Below are positions 17,956-28,814 of a stretch of DNA of 64,000 nt, piece by piece. This DNA comes from Arthrobacter russicus (GTDB lineage Bacteria > Actinomycetota > Actinomycetes > Actinomycetales > Micrococcaceae): NCBI RefSeq assembly GCF_031454135.1, contig NZ_JAVDQF010000001.1:1984001-2048000 (forward strand). Direction: 5' to 3'. Within the stretch, counting starts at the first letter, position 1, and each line of letters begins with the position of its first letter. A model generated the notes under the pieces. That model had not been told where the DNA came from. It worked only from the letters and a program-made list of their open reading frames with translations, and ran no database searches. A program made the translations under genes and the position numbers.

Positions 17956-19236
17956 TCAGACCAGCTCGAACGTTTCCAAGCCGCCGAGGTAGGGGCGGAG
18001 CCTTTCCGGGACCGTGACCGTGCCGTCGGCATTTTGATGGTTCTCCAAAATCGCCACGATCCAACGCGTAGTTGCCAGGGTTCCGTTCAGGGTGGCCACC
18101 GGCCTGGTGCCTTTGGCGTCGACGCCGGGGATCCGCTCCCGGATATTGAGCCGGCGCGCCTGGAAACCCGTGCAATTCGAGGTCGAGGTCAATTCGCGGT
18201 ACTGGCCCTGACTCGGAATCCAGGCTTCGCAGTCGAATTTGCGCGCCGCGGAAAGCCCCAAATCTCCGGCGGCGGTATCGATCACCCGATACGGCACCCC
18301 GAGGTTCGCCAGCATTTCCTCTTCCCAGGCCAGCAGCCTCGCGTGTTCCGCTTCGGCTTCGTCCAAGGTGGTGTACACGAACATCTCGAGCTTGTTGAAC
18401 TGGTGTACCCGAATGATGCCCCGGGTGTCCTTGCCGGCCGAACCGGCCTCGCGGCGGTAGCAGGATGACCAACCGGCATAACGCAGCGGCCCCTTCGACA
18501 GGTCGATGATCTCATCGCCGTGGTAACCGGCCAGAGCCACCTCCGAGGTGCCGACCAGGTAGAGATCGTCCTTTTCCAGGCGGTAGATCTCGTCATCGTG
18601 CTTGACATCGAATCCGGTCCCCGCCATGGTCTCCGGGCGGACCAGGGTCGGCGTGATCATCGGAATGAAGCCATACCGCAGAGCCTGATCGAGCGCCATG
18701 TTCATGAGCGCGATTTCAAGCCTGGCCACCGGGCCTTTGAGGAAACTGAACCGGGCACCGGAGACCTTCGCGCCACGCTCCATGTCGATGCCGCCGATCA
18801 ACTCGCCGACCTCCAGATGATCCCGGGGTTCGAACCCGGCCGCCGAAAAATCCCGCGGCTCGCCCACCGTTTTGACCAGCTCGAAGTCGGCCTCGCCGCC
18901 AGTGGGCACGCCGTCGATGATCAGGTTCGGGAACGCCCTCAGCAGTTCGTCCAGCTCGGCCTGCGCCGCGTCGGCCGCCGCTGCAGCGGTTTTGACCTGA
19001 CCGGCGAGCTCCTTGACCTGGCCGAGCAACTCCTGCTTCGCTTCGCCCTTGGCCGCGGCGACCTTTTTCCCGAAGGCATTCTGTTCGGCCCGCAAGGCCT
19101 CAAAGGAGGTGATCGCGTGCTTCCGGGACTGGTCCGCGGAAATGATCGAGTCCACCAGGGATTCCTTGTCGCCGCGCGCACGCTGGCTGGCTCGGTAGAC
19201 ATCCGGATTCTCACAAAGGTCTTTGACATCGATCAT
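17956..19236 (-). CDS. serS: Serine--tRNA ligase
   Basis: Class II seryl-tRNA synthetase of 426 residues. The N-terminal coiled-coil tRNA-binding arm spans about residues 30-105. Class II motif 2 lies in [22 protein letters not shown] (two blocks near 260-280), and motif 3 lies in [16 protein letters not shown] near the C-terminus. The ATG at 19236 begins the family-like MIDVKDL. The frame is open further upstream, but only through a duplicated repeat element, and that extension is rejected. Confidence 0.97.
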   Translation of the reverse strand: MIDVKDLCENPDVYRASQRARGDKESLVDSIISADQSRKHAITSFEALRAEQNAFGKKVAAAKGEAKQELLGQVKELAGQVKTAAAAADAAQAELDELLRAFPNLIIDGVPTGGEADFELVKTVGEPRDFSAAGFEPRDHLEVGELIGGIDMERGAKVSGARFSFLKGPVARLEIALMNMALDQALRYGFIPMITPTLVRPETMAGTGFDVKHDDEIYRLEKDDLYLVGTSEVALAGYHGDEIIDLSKGPLRYAGWSSCYRREAGSAGKDTRGIIRVHQFNKLEMFVYTTLDEAEAEHARLLAWEEEMLANLGVPYRVIDTAAGDLGLSAARKFDCEAWIPSQGQYRELTSTSNCTGFQARRLNIRERIPGVDAKGTRPVATLNGTLATTRWIVAILENHQNADGTVTVPERLRPYLGGLETFELV

Positions 19237-19246
19237 GAAGCTAAGC

Positions 19247-19336
19247 CTATAACCCGAGGGCCCCGAGCCTCGCTTGCGAGGCTTGGGAGGGTTATCGGCG
19301 CTATAACCCGAGGGCCCCGAGCCTCGCTTGCGAGGC
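19247..19336. repeat. Duplicated 36-bp palindromic element upstream of serS
   Basis: Two exact 36-bp copies (19247-19282 and 19301-19336, period 54) begin CTATAACCCGAGGGCCCC and end in the perfect hairpin GCCTCGCTTGCGAGGC. In the first copy a downstream GGGTTAT adds an outer stem with ATAACCC. The element lies in the serS leader and the serS-lipid kinase divergent gap. If translated, it would give a repeated [11 protein letters not shown], which I regard as spurious. Confidence 0.75.
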
Positions 19337-19436
19337 AAGGGAGTGGCTGTGGACTTGCGAGGCACCCGGGACTAATTCGGCCGTCGCACGTTAATCAGGC
19401 AGCACAGCAGTTGGCACGGACTATTGTAGGAAGACT

Positions 19437-20534
19437 ATGACTCCCGCACTCTGGATCACACTGATCGCCGTCGGCGCAGTGGTCCTTTCCATCGCAAGCT
19501 GGTGGGGGGTCCGGAAGTTGGGCCGGAAGCACAACCGGAGCGCGGTCGGCGAACCGGCACAGCCCGGACCGTCCGGACCGCAGAAGGTCGCCGTGGTTTT
19601 GAACCCGGTCAAGGCCCAGGCGAACCAGGCCAGGTCGGCGATCCGGGCCGCGATCGCCGACGCCGGCTGGCCGGAGCCGCTGTTTTTGGAAACCACGGTT
19701 GCAGATCCCGGCTATGCGCAAACCCGGCAAGCCCTGAACTGGGGGGCCGACGTCGTGGTGGTCGGCGGCGGAGACGGGACCGTGCGGGTGGTCGCGGAGG
19801 TCCTCAAACACACTCCGGTGGCGATGGGTTTGGTCCCGTTGGGCACCGGGAACCTGCTGGCCCGGAACCTCGACCTGGACATCAACAACGTCGACGCCAA
19901 TGTCCGCACCGCTTTGTTCGGCTACCAACGCCGGGTGGACACCGCGACCATGGAACTGGAGAACTCGGTCTCCGGAGCACACTCGACGCACACCTTCTTG
20001 GTGATCGCCGGCATCGGCATGGACGCCGAAGTGGTCGGCGACACCAATGACGGTTTGAAGAAGTCGGTCGGCTGGCTCGCCTACAGCGAAGCCGGGGTGC
20101 GGCACCTCCCTGGGCGACGGAAAAAAGTCGCGGTCGCGCTCGACGACGCCCCCAGCCAGCAGCGCAAAGTCCGCTCGGTGCTGTTCGCCAATTGCGGACT
20201 GCTGCCGGGCGGCATCGATTTCATCCCCGGCGCGCTCATCGACGACGGGATCCTGGACGTCGTCGTGATCAGCCCGCGCAGCGCGCTGGGCTGGATCGCG
20301 ATGATGGGCAAAGTGCTGTTCAAGCACAATCGCAAGCTGCCGGTGATCGACTTCTACCGCGCCGAAACCATCGTGCTGCGCACTGCGGTGCCGGAAGAGA
20401 CCCAGCTCGACGGCGACCCGGCGGGCAAAGCCACCAAGGTCACCGTCGCCGTCGAAAAACGCGCGCTCACCGTCCGGGTGAACCCGGATCACGCCCCAGA
20501 AGAACACGGCCGTTGGGCTGCCCGGGCTTCCTGA
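19437..20534 (+). CDS. Diacylglycerol/lipid kinase family protein
   Basis: This is a predicted membrane-associated lipid kinase of 365 residues. A single N-terminal membrane segment (about 5-24) precedes the kinase domain, which carries VVLNPVKA (53-60) and the nucleotide-binding GGGDGT (110-115), plus GLVPLGTGNLLARN (about 130-143). The substrate could be diacylglycerol, undecaprenol or another lipid. It is divergent from serS and converges on a small gene, with a GC-rich hairpin between. Confidence 0.88.
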   Translation: MTPALWITLIAVGAVVLSIASWWGVRKLGRKHNRSAVGEPAQPGPSGPQKVAVVLNPVKAQANQARSAIRAAIADAGWPEPLFLETTVADPGYAQTRQALNWGADVVVVGGGDGTVRVVAEVLKHTPVAMGLVPLGTGNLLARNLDLDINNVDANVRTALFGYQRRVDTATMELENSVSGAHSTHTFLVIAGIGMDAEVVGDTNDGLKKSVGWLAYSEAGVRHLPGRRKKVAVALDDAPSQQRKVRSVLFANCGLLPGGIDFIPGALIDDGILDVVVISPRSALGWIAMMGKVLFKHNRKLPVIDFYRAETIVLRTAVPEETQLDGDPAGKATKVTVAVEKRALTVRVNPDHAPEEHGRWAARAS

Positions 20535-20538
20535 CCGG

Positions 20539-20557
20539 CAGCCGGACCGACCGGCTG
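20539..20557. terminator. Short GC-rich hairpin between convergent genes
   Basis: CAGCCGG (20539-20545) pairs with CCGGCTG (20551-20557) around a 5-base loop, just after the lipid kinase stop and before the small acidic gene on the minus strand. There is no T-tract, so termination is an inference from position. Confidence 0.45.
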
Positions 20558-20570
20558 AAACGCTCCGGAG

Positions 20571-20750
20571 CTAGTCGGCGTCCGCTTCCGGTTGCGCCTG
20601 CTGCCGGATCAAAGCTTCCTCTTCATTGAACCGCAAGTCGTTGGCCTCATCGCCGAGGTCGCCGACCGCGTCGTAGTCCAGCTCCGGATCATAAACCGCG
20701 TCCGGATTGACGATGGTGCCGTCGGCATTGCTATCGACGTTCTCAGTCAT
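20571..20750 (-). CDS. Small acidic hypothetical protein
   Basis: The protein has 59 residues, is strongly acidic, and is rich in Asp, Glu and Ala with no membrane segment. The ATG at 20750 has a near-perfect AGGAGGA site 4-5 bases upstream, which is the main evidence that the gene is real. An upstream in-frame ATG at 20816 would overlap the pheA end region and lacks such a site. It follows pheA by 69 bp on the same strand. I do not recognise a family; the function is unknown. Confidence 0.65.
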   Translation of the reverse strand: MTENVDSNADGTIVNPDAVYDPELDYDAVGDLGDEANDLRFNEEEALIRQQAQPEADAD

Positions 20751-20819
20751 GCTTCCTCCTGTTGACTCGACCACTTGCAGGAAAGCATAGACGCCCGGCC
20801 CGGGATCTGCCCGCATTGC

Positions 20820-21740
20820 CTATTCCGCGAGCAACCCGTCGAACCAGCGCTGCGCCTGGTCGAAGACCCGGTCGGTGGTGTGCGCCGGAATCTCCGGAAC
20901 TTGCGCGTCCGCTCGGGGATACGAACCCATGAACCGGATCTGCGGACTGATCCGGTGCAGGGCACGCAGCGCCTCGGCCATCCTGGCCTCGGCGATGTGC
21001 CCGTCGGCATCGATGCTGAAGAAGTAGTGGCCCAGGAACTGACCGGTCGGCCGGGACTCGATCCGGCTCAAGTTGACGCCCCGGGTGGCGAATTGGTCCA
21101 GGATTTCCATCAAGGCGCCCGGCCGGTCCTCGGGCAGCGGAATCGCCACGGTGGTTTTGTCCGCGCCAGTGGCTTCTGGCAGTGCTCCCGGCCTGGCGAC
21201 CAGGACGAATCGGGTCACCGCGCCGGAATTGTCTTCGATGTTCTCGGCCAGGATCGCCAAGCCGAGCCGCTCGGCGACCGGTCGGGCACAAATTGCCGCT
21301 TGGTAGTCCGGGGCCCCGGAAACCAGGGCATGGGCAGCTGCTCCGGTCGACGTCACCGGAATATATTCTGCATTAGGAATATTTCGGTCGGCCCAGATCC
21401 GGGTTTGCGCCCAGGCATGCGGATGGGTGCCCACCCGGACCACCGAGCCGAGGTCCACGCCGGGCTGCGCCGCGAGCACAAAACTCACCGGCACGATTAC
21501 CTCGCGGATGATCCGGAGCGCTTGGCCGCTGGCGATCGCATCGAGCGTCGCCGAAACTCCGCCTTCGACCGAATTCTCAATCGGGAGCATTGCTGCATCG
21601 CATTCACCGGACCGCACCTTCGCCAAGGCAGCCGCGGCATTCACCGATGGCACCCGCACAGCCTCGGCAGCACCAGGCACCTTGAGCAGCGCCATTTCGG
21701 TGAAGGTGCCCTCCGGCCCCAAGAATGTGTAGGTATCCAT
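20820..21740 (-). CDS. pheA: Prephenate dehydratase
   Basis: This enzyme converts prephenate to phenylpyruvate in phenylalanine synthesis. It has 306 residues and lacks a chorismate mutase domain, as is usual in actinobacteria. The catalytic region includes NSGAVTRFVL, with TRF at 176-178. The C-terminal ACT domain, with the Phe-binding ESRP motif at 228-231, provides feedback control. The ATG at 21740 follows GAGAGGAA. A longer frame upstream overlaps the rhodanese gene and was rejected. Confidence 0.95.
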   Translation of the reverse strand: MDTYTFLGPEGTFTEMALLKVPGAAEAVRVPSVNAAAALAKVRSGECDAAMLPIENSVEGGVSATLDAIASGQALRIIREVIVPVSFVLAAQPGVDLGSVVRVGTHPHAWAQTRIWADRNIPNAEYIPVTSTGAAAHALVSGAPDYQAAICARPVAERLGLAILAENIEDNSGAVTRFVLVARPGALPEATGADKTTVAIPLPEDRPGALMEILDQFATRGVNLSRIESRPTGQFLGHYFFSIDADGHIAEARMAEALRALHRISPQIRFMGSYPRADAQVPEIPAHTTDRVFDQAQRWFDGLLAE

Positions 21741-21766
21741 GCTTATATTCCTCTCGGAGAATGCAA

Positions 21767-22093
21767 CTAACGCACCTGCGGGGCCCGGCCGTTTTCCGAG
21801 ACCATGGGTTTGTCCGCATCCTGCCAGGCACCCATGCCGCCGATGACGTTGAGCGCGGAATAGCCTTGCGCGTTGAGCCACTGCACCGCTCGGAAAGACC
21901 GGCCACCGCTGCGGCAGATCACGTAAAGATCCTCGTCCGGATCGAGCTCTTCGAACCGGAGCGGCAGCTCGTCGAGCGGAATGTGCACTGCGCCCGCGAT
22001 GTGCCCCTCTTCCCATTCGTAGGCTTCGCGTACGTCCAGGATCTTCGTACCGGCGGCCAGCTCTTCGACTGAAACGCTGTCGATGTCGCTCAT
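21767..22093 (-). CDS. Single-domain rhodanese-like protein
   Basis: The protein has 108 residues. The active-site loop CRSGGRS starts at Cys60, and the LDVREAYEWEEGHI block is at 19-32. It could carry persulfide sulfur or act as a small sulfurtransferase in the cytosol; the acceptor is unknown. It lies 26 bp upstream of pheA on the same strand, so the two are probably cotranscribed. The gene is divergent from the peptidase E gene. Confidence 0.9.
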   Translation of the reverse strand: MSDIDSVSVEELAAGTKILDVREAYEWEEGHIAGAVHIPLDELPLRFEELDPDEDLYVICRSGGRSFRAVQWLNAQGYSALNVIGGMGAWQDADKPMVSENGRAPQVR

Positions 22094-22201
22094 CGGGGCA
22101 TCGTCCTTCCGTTGCTTTCCTTGCCTGCTGCACTGTCTGCGCCTCAGCTTATAGTGAGATCAATCGGGCGGTAGAACCGTTGCGGAGCAAGGGAGTAACA
22201 G

Positions 22202-22930
22202 ATGGCGGCCAGCGAACCCACGATCCTCGCCACCTCGGGCGGCTACCGGCCCGGCGCGCGCACCGAGCTGGAATTCGCACCCCTGGTGCACCACGGCGTC
22301 GAGCTCTCCGGCGTGGCCGGCCGGGCACCCAGGGTGACCCACCTCGGCACCGCTTCGGGGGATCAGCGCTGGTTCGCCGCGCAGCTGGCCGACGCCGCCC
22401 GGGTGGCGGGCTTCGAGCTGACCAACCTGAACCTCTTCGGCATGCCGAACGTGCCCGACATCGAGGCGCATCTGCTGGCCCAGGATCTGGTGTGGGTAGG
22501 CGGCGGCTCGGTGGTGAATCTGCTCGCAGTCTGGCGGGCGCACGGTCTGGACCAGATTTTCCGCCGGGTCTGGCAAGCCGGCGTCGTACTGGGCGGAGTT
22601 TCTGCCGGTTCGATCTGCTGGTTCCAAGGCGGCACCACCGATTCGTTCGGCCCGGAGCTGCGCGGTGTGGGCAACGGCTTGGCCCTGCTCCCCTACGGCA
22701 ACGGCGTGCATTACGATTCGGAGGCCCGGCGACGGCCCTTGGTCCATGCCTTGGTGGCCGCCGGCGAGTTGCCGGAGACGCATTGTTCGGACGACGGCGT
22801 CGGCCTGGTCTATCGCGGCACCAGCTTGGTGGAGGCGGTCGCCGAGCGTGCGGGGAAGGGCGGCTACATCGTGCGGAAGGTCGCTGATTCCGTCGAGGAA
22901 ACACGAATCGAGCCGCGGTTTCTCAGCTGA
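22202..22930 (+). CDS. Peptidase E-like (family S51) dipeptidase
   Basis: Peptidase E hydrolyses Asp-Xaa dipeptides in the cytosol. The protein has 242 residues. The nucleophile elbow GVSAGS places the serine at about residue 134, preceded by WVGGGSVVNLL (98-108), the usual glycine-rich oxyanion block. The start ATG at 22202 follows a GGGAG site. The gene is directly upstream of a peptide transporter, so the pair may serve peptide scavenging. It may alternatively be a broader S51 member. Confidence 0.87.
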   Translation: MAASEPTILATSGGYRPGARTELEFAPLVHHGVELSGVAGRAPRVTHLGTASGDQRWFAAQLADAARVAGFELTNLNLFGMPNVPDIEAHLLAQDLVWVGGGSVVNLLAVWRAHGLDQIFRRVWQAGVVLGGVSAGSICWFQGGTTDSFGPELRGVGNGLALLPYGNGVHYDSEARRRPLVHALVAAGELPETHCSDDGVGLVYRGTSLVEAVAERAGKGGYIVRKVADSVEETRIEPRFLS

Positions 22931-23003
22931 TTTGAAGCCGAGTGCCCGATCGGATACCGCGGCCAATATGACAGGCTCCTGACAGAGTGCAAAAATAGAG
23001 CAA

Positions 23004-24473
23004 GTGAGCATCAACACAAACCACGCCGTCACGCCTGAGAAACCAGCTGGCCGCACCTTCTTCGGCCAGCCGTTCCCGCTTTTCAACCTGTTCAGCATTG
23101 AACTGTGGGAACGCTTCTCCTACTACGGCATGCAAGCGATCCTTGCCTTCTACATCTACTTCTCGGTGACCGACGGCGGGCTCGGCATCGACAAGATCAC
23201 GGCCACCGGCCTGGTCGGTTCCTATGGCGGCGTGGTCTACCTGTCCACCATCCTCGGCGCCTGGGTGGCCGACCGGATCCTGGGTTCGGAACGGGTCCTC
23301 TTCTTCTCCGGCGGCTTGATCATGGCCGGCCACATCGCCCTCGCCTTGATCCCCGGCGCACTGGGACTCGGCATCGGCTTGCTCCTGGTCGCCGTCGGCT
23401 CCGGCGGGTTGAAGGCCAACGCCAGTTCGATCGTCGGTGCGCTGTACAGCGAAAAAGACGAACGCCGCGATGCCGGCTTCTCGATTTTCTACATGGGCAT
23501 CAACGCGGGCGGTTTCATCGGCCCGCTGGTCACCGGTTGGCTGATGAACGACTACGGATTCCACTGGGGCTTCGGAGCCGCCGCAGTGGGCATGGCGCTC
23601 GGCCTGACCCAATACGCACTGACCCGCAAATCGCTTCCGGACGAGGCCCGCGCGGTGCCCAACCCACTGCCCCGGAAGCAATTCCCGATGGTCTTCGGGA
23701 TCGGCGCTGCCGCCGTCGTGGCGATCGCGGTCGCGGTGCTCTTGGGCTGGATCACGGCACAGAACCTCAAATGGGTGGTCGTCGGAGTGGTCGTGGCCGC
23801 CACCATCGCCTATTTCAGCGTGATCCTGGGCAGCCGAAAGGTGTCCGGGCTGGAACGCAGCCGGGTCTACTCGTTCATCCCGCTGTTCCTCGCAAGCACC
23901 GCATTCTGGTCGCTCTTCCAGCAGCAGTTCACGGTCTTGCCGATCTACGCGGACCAGCGGCTGGACCGCAACCTCTTCGGTTGGGAAATGCCGGCCGCCT
24001 GGGTGCAGTCGATCAACCCGATCTTCATCATCGTCTTCGCCGGGGTGTTCGCGGCGCTGTGGACCAAGCTGGGCAGCCGGCAGCCGAGCACGCCGATCAA
24101 GTTCTCCCTGGCCTTGGTCGTGATGGGCGGAGCCTTCCTCTGCTTCCTTCCGCTGACCACCACTGCGTCGGTGCCGCTGCTGGCGCTGGCCGGAATCCTC
24201 TTCCTGTTCACCATGGCGGAACTGTTGATCTCCCCGGTAGGGCTTTCGCTGGCGACCAAACTGGCGCCGAAAGCCTTCCACACGCAAATGGTGGCGCTGT
24301 TTTTCCTTTCGCTCTCCCTGGGCACCACGCTTTCCGGAGTGCTGGCCGGTTATTACAACACCGAAAACGAGCTGCCGTACTTCCTCACCATCGGCGGCGT
24401 CGCGATCCTGCTGGGCATCGCGCTGGCAGCCTCGACCAAACCGGTCCGGAAGCTGATGGCCGGAGTGCCTTGA
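23004..24473 (+). CDS. POT/PTR2 family proton-coupled peptide transporter
   Basis: The protein has 489 residues with about 14 hydrophobic segments. The proton-coupling motif ExxER is ELWER at 33-37, and the PTR2 signature FSIFYMGINAGGFIGP lies near 158-173. It should import di- and tripeptides in symport with protons. It starts with GTG at 23004 and lies 73 bp downstream of the peptidase E gene. Its specificity is inferred from the family. Confidence 0.92.
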   Translation: MSINTNHAVTPEKPAGRTFFGQPFPLFNLFSIELWERFSYYGMQAILAFYIYFSVTDGGLGIDKITATGLVGSYGGVVYLSTILGAWVADRILGSERVLFFSGGLIMAGHIALALIPGALGLGIGLLLVAVGSGGLKANASSIVGALYSEKDERRDAGFSIFYMGINAGGFIGPLVTGWLMNDYGFHWGFGAAAVGMALGLTQYALTRKSLPDEARAVPNPLPRKQFPMVFGIGAAAVVAIAVAVLLGWITAQNLKWVVVGVVVAATIAYFSVILGSRKVSGLERSRVYSFIPLFLASTAFWSLFQQQFTVLPIYADQRLDRNLFGWEMPAAWVQSINPIFIIVFAGVFAALWTKLGSRQPSTPIKFSLALVVMGGAFLCFLPLTTTASVPLLALAGILFLFTMAELLISPVGLSLATKLAPKAFHTQMVALFFLSLSLGTTLSGVLAGYYNTENELPYFLTIGGVAILLGIALAASTKPVRKLMAGVP

Positions 24474-24528
24474 GCGGATGCCCCGGCTGGTTGATGCCGG
24501 CTGCGGCGCACTCTGGCATGCTTAGAGC

Positions 24529-26159
<1,631 letters not shown>

Positions 26160-26163
<4 letters not shown>

Positions 26164-27116
26164 GCGTGCACGCCTGATTCGTGTTCCGTGTGCTTGGCCG
26201 GCTCCAACTGGAAGGTGGAGTGTTCGATGCTGACGTCGAAATGCCCGGCGACGCATTGCTGCAATTGATCCAACATCTGCGGCGCATGGCCGTCGTGGAA
26301 ACATTCCTCTTCCACCACGATGTGCGCGGTCAGCACCGGGAGCCCGGTGGCGATCTGGGTCACGTGCAAGTCGTGCACTTCGAGCACGTGCGGCACCCCC
26401 AACAAGTGATCCCGCAGCTGCGCGACGTCGAGGCCCTTGGGCGTTGATTCGAGCAGCACGTTGATGGTCTCCCAGAGCAGTTTCACGGTGCGCGGCAAGA
26501 TCAGCATGCCGATCAGCATCGCGACCAAGGCGTCCGCCTGAACCCAGCCGGTGGTGCTGATGATGATCGCCGCGACGATCACGGCAACCGAACCGAGCGC
26601 GTCGTTGAGCACCTCAAGGAATGCCGCCCGCATATTGAAATTGGCTTTGCGCCCGGTGGCCAGCACCAGCAAGGAGACGACATTGCCCAACAGGCCGATC
26701 ACCCCGAAGACGATCATTTCATTGCTCGCGACATAGCTGGGGTTGATCAACCGGTCAATACCCTCGATCAGCACGAACAGCCCCACGCCCAACAACAACG
26801 CGGCTTGTGCGGTGGCCGCCAGCACTTCGGCCCGGGCGAATCCCCAACTCCGCTTGTCCGAAGTCGGCTTGCCCGCCAGCCAAGCCGCGATCAGCGCCAT
26901 CACCAACCCGCCGGCATCGGTGAGCACATGGGCGGAGTCGAAAAGCAAGGCCAAAGACCCCGTGATGATCGAGCCGATCACTTGGAAGACGAAGACCGCC
27001 AAAGTGATGCCGAGCGCGATGGCGATCCTGGTCCGGTGCACACCGGCACCGTGGTTATGCCCGGCGGAGCCGTGGCTGTGCGCCTGGGTTCCGTGCTGGT
27101 GGCCGTGTTCCGTCAT
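26160..27116 (-). CDS. Cation diffusion facilitator (zinc/cation exporter)
   Basis: This proton antiporter exports Zn or a similar divalent cation. It has 318 residues. The N-terminus is histidine-rich ([19 protein letters not shown]), which fits metal sensing or loading. Six membrane segments span about 28-225. The metal site has HVLTD in TM2; the TM5 counterpart reads EVLND, with Glu where many members have His. A cytoplasmic CDF C-domain follows. The ATG at 27116 was chosen over an upstream start that adds an Arg/Pro-rich stretch. Confidence 0.92.
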
Positions 27117-27171
27117 AGCAGCATCGTAGTGCGTGGCGCTGGGTCCGGATTTCACCGGTTCCGTGACCGGA

Positions 27172-28083
27172 TCAAGTCCCGATCCGGCTGCGGTACCAGG
27201 CACGCGTGGCCGGCTCCGCCAACGAAAACGACGACGGCGGCAACCCGGAGCGATTCCAGAGCGGTGCCGCATCGAGCCAGCCGTCGACGCCGATCATGCT
27301 GACCTGGTGCCGGCTGAACCCGGCGTCGCCGAGCAGCTCCTGCGCCCGCGGCAGCGAAACCGAGCCCGACAAGCCCAGTGGACCGATCTGCGACTCGATC
27401 TGCGCCACGAGTTCGGACAATCGCACCGGTTCGGGAGCGGCTGCATGGAAGATGCCGCCGATCGGGCCTTCGGCCAGCGCCAGAGCCGCCACCAACCGGC
27501 CCAGCTCGACCGAGCTGATCAGCGAAAGCCGCGCGCTGCCATGCTCGATTTGGCTGCCCAGCCTCCGGAAAAGCTTCACCACGCCCGGGATGAACCACCG
27601 GTCCGCCGGACCGTACACCAGATAAGGGCGCAGCACGGTGCCGCCGGCGTCGAGCACCATCTGATCCGCGATCGAGCGGTGGCGGCTAATCATCGACTCC
27701 GGGTTCGCCGACTGGTCCAGAACGCCGATTCCCCGGTGCGGGCCCGAGCCGTAGACCGCTGCCGTGCTCATCTGGAGGCACCGGCTGACCCCTGCCCGGG
27801 CTGCGGCGTCCAGGAGGTTGGCGGTGCCCTGGAGGTACAGCCGCTCCGCCGCCTCGGGGTCCGATCCCAGGTAGGACGTGGCGTTCACCACAATTTCGAT
27901 TCCATCCATGGCCTCTTGTAAGCTGGCCGGGTGGTTCAAGTCGCCGATGAATTGTGAATCGTCGGACCCTGCCGACCGATTCCGCAATAGCACCCGGGGC
28001 TCCGGGGTCGTGGACGCAGACCATGCGGCCAGGATCTGACGACCGATGAAACCGGTAGAACCGATCAGCAGAATCCTCGTCAT
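27172..28083 (-). CDS. NAD(P)-dependent epimerase/reductase-like protein of the butyrolactone cassette
   Basis: The protein has 303 residues. An extended-SDR Rossmann fold has GSTGFIG at about 8-14, MSTAAVYG near 106-113 and TVLRPYLVYGP near 151-161. The usual catalytic YxxxK is not visible; the position instead reads SRHRSIAD. It is divergent from the ScbR-type regulator with 74 bp between. Streptomyces butyrolactone loci often carry a reductase of this kind acting on the ketone or butenolide intermediate, so that role is proposed here. The exact reaction is inference. Confidence 0.72.
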   Translation of the reverse strand: MTRILLIGSTGFIGRQILAAWSASTTPEPRVLLRNRSAGSDDSQFIGDLNHPASLQEAMDGIEIVVNATSYLGSDPEAAERLYLQGTANLLDAAARAGVSRCLQMSTAAVYGSGPHRGIGVLDQSANPESMISRHRSIADQMVLDAGGTVLRPYLVYGPADRWFIPGVVKLFRRLGSQIEHGSARLSLISSVELGRLVAALALAEGPIGGIFHAAAPEPVRLSELVAQIESQIGPLGLSGSVSLPRAQELLGDAGFSRHQVSMIGVDGWLDAAPLWNRSGLPPSSFSLAEPATRAWYRSRIGT

Positions 28084-28157
28084 GAACGCGGGTCTCCTCG
28101 GTAAGCGAACGGGTGCGGACTTCGCTATCCCAGCCTAATTGAACGGAAATTCATACC
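28084..28157. promoter_or_regulatory. Divergent control region of the butyrolactone cassette
   Basis: These 74 bases separate the reductase-like gene (minus) from the ScbR-type regulator (plus), so both promoters must be here. This makes it the likely autoregulatory site for the receptor. GAGGAG precedes the reductase start. I could not recognise a clear autoregulator-element palindrome by eye; only a short TGAAcggaaaTTCA dyad (28139-28152) is evident. Confidence 0.4.
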
Positions 28158-28814
28158 ATGCAAGAAAGGGCGCTGGCCACCCGCTCGCTGATTCTGCTCG
28201 GCGCGGCCCGGGTATTCAACCAGTTCGGCTTCAACGGATCCAACCTCGCCTTGGCCGCGGAAGAAGCCAAGGTGACCAAGGGCGCCGTGTATTTCCACTT
28301 TTCCTCGAAACTGGAACTGGCAAAAGCCGTGATTGCCGAGCAGCACCGGTTGGTGCAGGAGAAAATCGCCGAAAACAACCGGGATGAACAACGCGCGCTG
28401 GCCGTCATGATCGCCAGCTGCCAGGAATTCGCGAATCTGCTGCAAACCGACACCGTGGTCAAAGCCGGCATCCGGTTGACCTTCGAGGGCCCGACTTTCG
28501 GCCTCGACGTCGCGGGCCCCTACATCGACTGGATTGCGGACATGACCCAGCTTGCCCTCACCGCGAAGGAGCAGGGCGACATCAATCCCGACGTCGACGC
28601 CAAGGCCTTCGCGATGTTCCTGGTCGGTTCCTTCACCGGCGTGCAAATGGTTTCGGAAATCATTTCCGACCGCCGTGAACTCAGCAAAGAGATCAAGAAC
28701 ATGTGGTGGTCGATCGGCAATACGGTCTTTTCCGAAAAGGCCCGCAGCGACGCACGGATCAGCACACTGATCGAGGGTCCGCTCGAACCGCTCACGCCTC
28801 CGGAAATGGCGTGA
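28158..28814 (+). CDS. ScbR-type TetR autoregulator receptor
   Basis: The protein has 218 residues. The TetR helix-turn-helix spans about 10-56 and includes LALAAEEAKVTKGAVYFHFSSK in two adjoining blocks, the form typical of ScbR/ArpA/BarA receptors. The C-terminal ligand domain carries FLVGSFTGVQMVSE, also characteristic of this branch. It should repress target promoters until it binds a gamma-butyrolactone. Its 3' end overlaps the converging AfsA-like gene by 23 bases. ScbR family membership rests on these blocks and on the adjacent synthase gene. Confidence 0.83.
   Translation: MQERALATRSLILLGAARVFNQFGFNGSNLALAAEEAKVTKGAVYFHFSSKLELAKAVIAEQHRLVQEKIAENNRDEQRALAVMIASCQEFANLLQTDTVVKAGIRLTFEGPTFGLDVAGPYIDWIADMTQLALTAKEQGDINPDVDAKAFAMFLVGSFTGVQMVSEIISDRRELSKEIKNMWWSIGNTVFSEKARSDARISTLIEGPLEPLTPPEMA

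Noticed and set aside
19237-19365. N-terminal extension of serS with a repeated [11 protein letters not shown]
   Set aside because: The extension is the translation of a duplicated palindromic DNA element; the family-like N-terminus begins at 19236.
19237-19436. T-box leader upstream of serS
   Set aside because: No T-box sequence or specifier loop could be seen; the region is dominated by the repeated hairpin element.
28084-28157. Classical autoregulator-element palindrome for the ScbR-type receptor
   Set aside because: Only a weak 4-bp dyad is visible; a confident site cannot be claimed without alignment or binding data.
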